The position numbers and the translations under genes were made by a program. A DNA stretch of 64,000 bases from contig CM053248.1 in the NCBI GenBank assembly GCA_028583405.1, forward strand, positions 28,232,769 to 28,296,768, read 5' to 3'. The notes under the pieces are model-generated. The model saw only the letters and a program-made list of their open reading frames with translations. It ran no database searches and was not told where the DNA came from. This document shows positions 63,301 through 64,000 of the stretch, piece after piece. How positions within the stretch are numbered: the stretch's first letter is position 1; each line of letters opens with the position of its first letter. Origin of the DNA: Pogonophryne albipinna (Eukaryota; Chordata; Actinopteri; Perciformes; Artedidraconidae).

Positions 63301-64000
63301 ATTTAATATATCCTTTTAACATAAATATATCACCAAACATTAAAAACGTACTTTATTGCGCCCGTCTGTTATGCTCACGAGCACTGAGATCTCATCTTGT
63401 GTCTACAAAGAAAAGATGAACATCACTTTGAGCCTCAGTGGAGACATATTTACAGCAGGTTTCTTCAAAACAAGTGACTTATCAACATTCCCACCTCTCT
63501 GTCGAGCTCCTGAACTAGAGTCACGTTTCCTGACTTGGACTCCACCAAAAAATATTCTTTGGAGCCCTTCTCAAAAGTCAGACCATATTGCACCGGATCG
63601 TCCTCTGGATCTGTGCCATTCAGAACATATATCTGTGTCCCTTTGTGGGGAAAACGACAAAGAAACAGCGATGTCAAAACAAATCATGCAAATCCTTTGT
63701 TTCCATTCTTGTTTCTAATGGCACGTCTAATAATAAGGTCAGATGATGCCACACTTGTTTTTTGCCAGAAAGTGTTGATGTACGTCACGATCACAACAGG
63801 GATCCACTGGCACCTCAATACCAATGTGATAATGAATGCGTTCACCTACGCATGTTAATATTACACCGTTAAACATTACCTCACACCGAAATGAACCAGA
63901 ACGGTGATATTTAAAATGAGACTCACCAACTGGTGTATCCTCAGAGATGCTGAACAAGGCCATGTTCCCATGTGTACTGCTGGGTCCATAATCATAGAAA
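54375..64000 (-). CDS. cdhr1: CDHR1 photoreceptor cadherin (5' end beyond window)
   Basis: Cadherin-family protein at the base of photoreceptor outer segments, needed for disc formation; human CDHR1 loss causes cone-rod dystrophy. Exons (minus): 64000-63927 (edge-cut), 63640-63495, 63402-63352, 63279-63190, 63024-62938, 61970-61854, 60837-60694, 60611-60533, 60438-60338, 60248-60045, 59828-59676, 59158-58994, 58494-58427, 57305-57077, 56422-56168, then terminal 54893-54375. All junctions are in phase, giving about 826 residues; human CDHR1 has about 859, so only the signal peptide region and first residues are missing. Ca-binding linkers include [18 protein letters not shown] and DINDHSPSF, plus degenerate DVQDMPPSF and [32 protein letters not shown], then a Pro-rich cytosolic tail ending VKSNQSNY. 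A second possible last exon is listed separately. Confidence 0.93.
55443..55448 (-). terminator. Proximal cdhr1 poly(A) signal AATAAA
   Basis: TTTATT on the plus strand, about 95 bases after the stop of the alternative last exon. This fits a short transcript ending before the distal exon. Confidence 0.5.
55542..55739 (-). CDS. cdhr1: Alternative last exon of cdhr1 (65 aa, own TM)
   Basis: On the minus strand an acceptor (GTGCTTTTCAG) at 55740 opens a 65-codon frame in the same phase (0) as the usual terminal exon and ends at a TGA (55544-55542). The peptide starts [16 protein letters not shown], has a hydrophobic segment from [14 protein letters not shown] to CISTILYC, then a short basic tail ending IKVVRRTK. 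It resembles the distal exon (KGPMAAFLM...; TM; ISTVMY; basic residues) in layout and at several residues, which suggests exon duplication. AATAAA follows at 55448-55443. Use of this exon would replace the long Pro-rich tail of about 170 residues with a short one. Confidence 0.7.
   Translation of the reverse strand: MKGRVISYFMGLSKRPLTVFGICLSIVTSLILLTTCISTILYCDSVKRSRINPESNYIKVVRRTK

Overview
The window is vertebrate nuclear DNA, almost certainly from a teleost fish. Split genes with GT-AG introns, long CA/TG microsatellites, many small hAT-type DNA transposons and short fish-type dispersed repeats all point that way. The gene content is a cholinergic locus next to a photoreceptor/RPE gene cluster. 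No bacterial, viral or CRISPR features are present. The ORFs alone do not show the genes, so I rebuilt six gene models by eye from splice sites and reading phase.

Layout. 1-13.5 kb is gene-free: a 64-bp tandem repeat array, a THAP-domain remnant, a broken hAT transposase with another transposon inserted in it, a MITE, and unique sequence. 13.9-25.0 kb (minus strand) is choline acetyltransferase (chat), with 14 coding exons and 633 codons and several transposons in its introns and 3' UTR. 27.2-28.7 kb (minus strand) is the intronless vesicular acetylcholine transporter (slc18a3), just 5' of the chat coding exons; this is the conserved cholinergic gene locus. A split REST/RE1-like element lies about 1.2 kb upstream of slc18a3. 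36.3-40.0 kb (minus) is the RPE/Mueller-cell opsin rgr (7 exons, 294 aa). 44.8-47.6 kb (plus) is lrit1 (4 exons, 648 aa) and 49.3-51.3 kb (plus) is lrit2 (3 exons, 559 aa). 54.4 kb to the right edge (minus) is the photoreceptor cadherin cdhr1; its first exon(s) lie beyond the window.

How the genes relate. ChAT makes acetylcholine and VAChT loads it into vesicles, and the shared upstream region fits joint control. RGR (retinal photoisomerase), LRIT1/LRIT2 (leucine-rich synaptic/photoreceptor membrane proteins) and CDHR1 (outer-segment disc cadherin) are all retinal. They keep the order and relative orientation of the human 10q23 cluster.

Most notable observations: (1) cdhr1 has two alternative, in-frame last exons, each with its own membrane segment, and the nearer one has its own poly(A) signal; (2) a REST site with widely spaced half-sites sits upstream of VAChT; (3) a hAT element is nested inside another hAT, both with perfect 8-bp target duplications, in a chat intron, and a second partial copy of the same nested pair lies about 19 kb away in the opposite orientation; (4) that nested element carries facing (TG)n and (CA)n arrays able to form a very long hairpin; (5) one chat intron has a GC-AG boundary. 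Paralogue suffixes (a/b) and the species cannot be fixed from this window.
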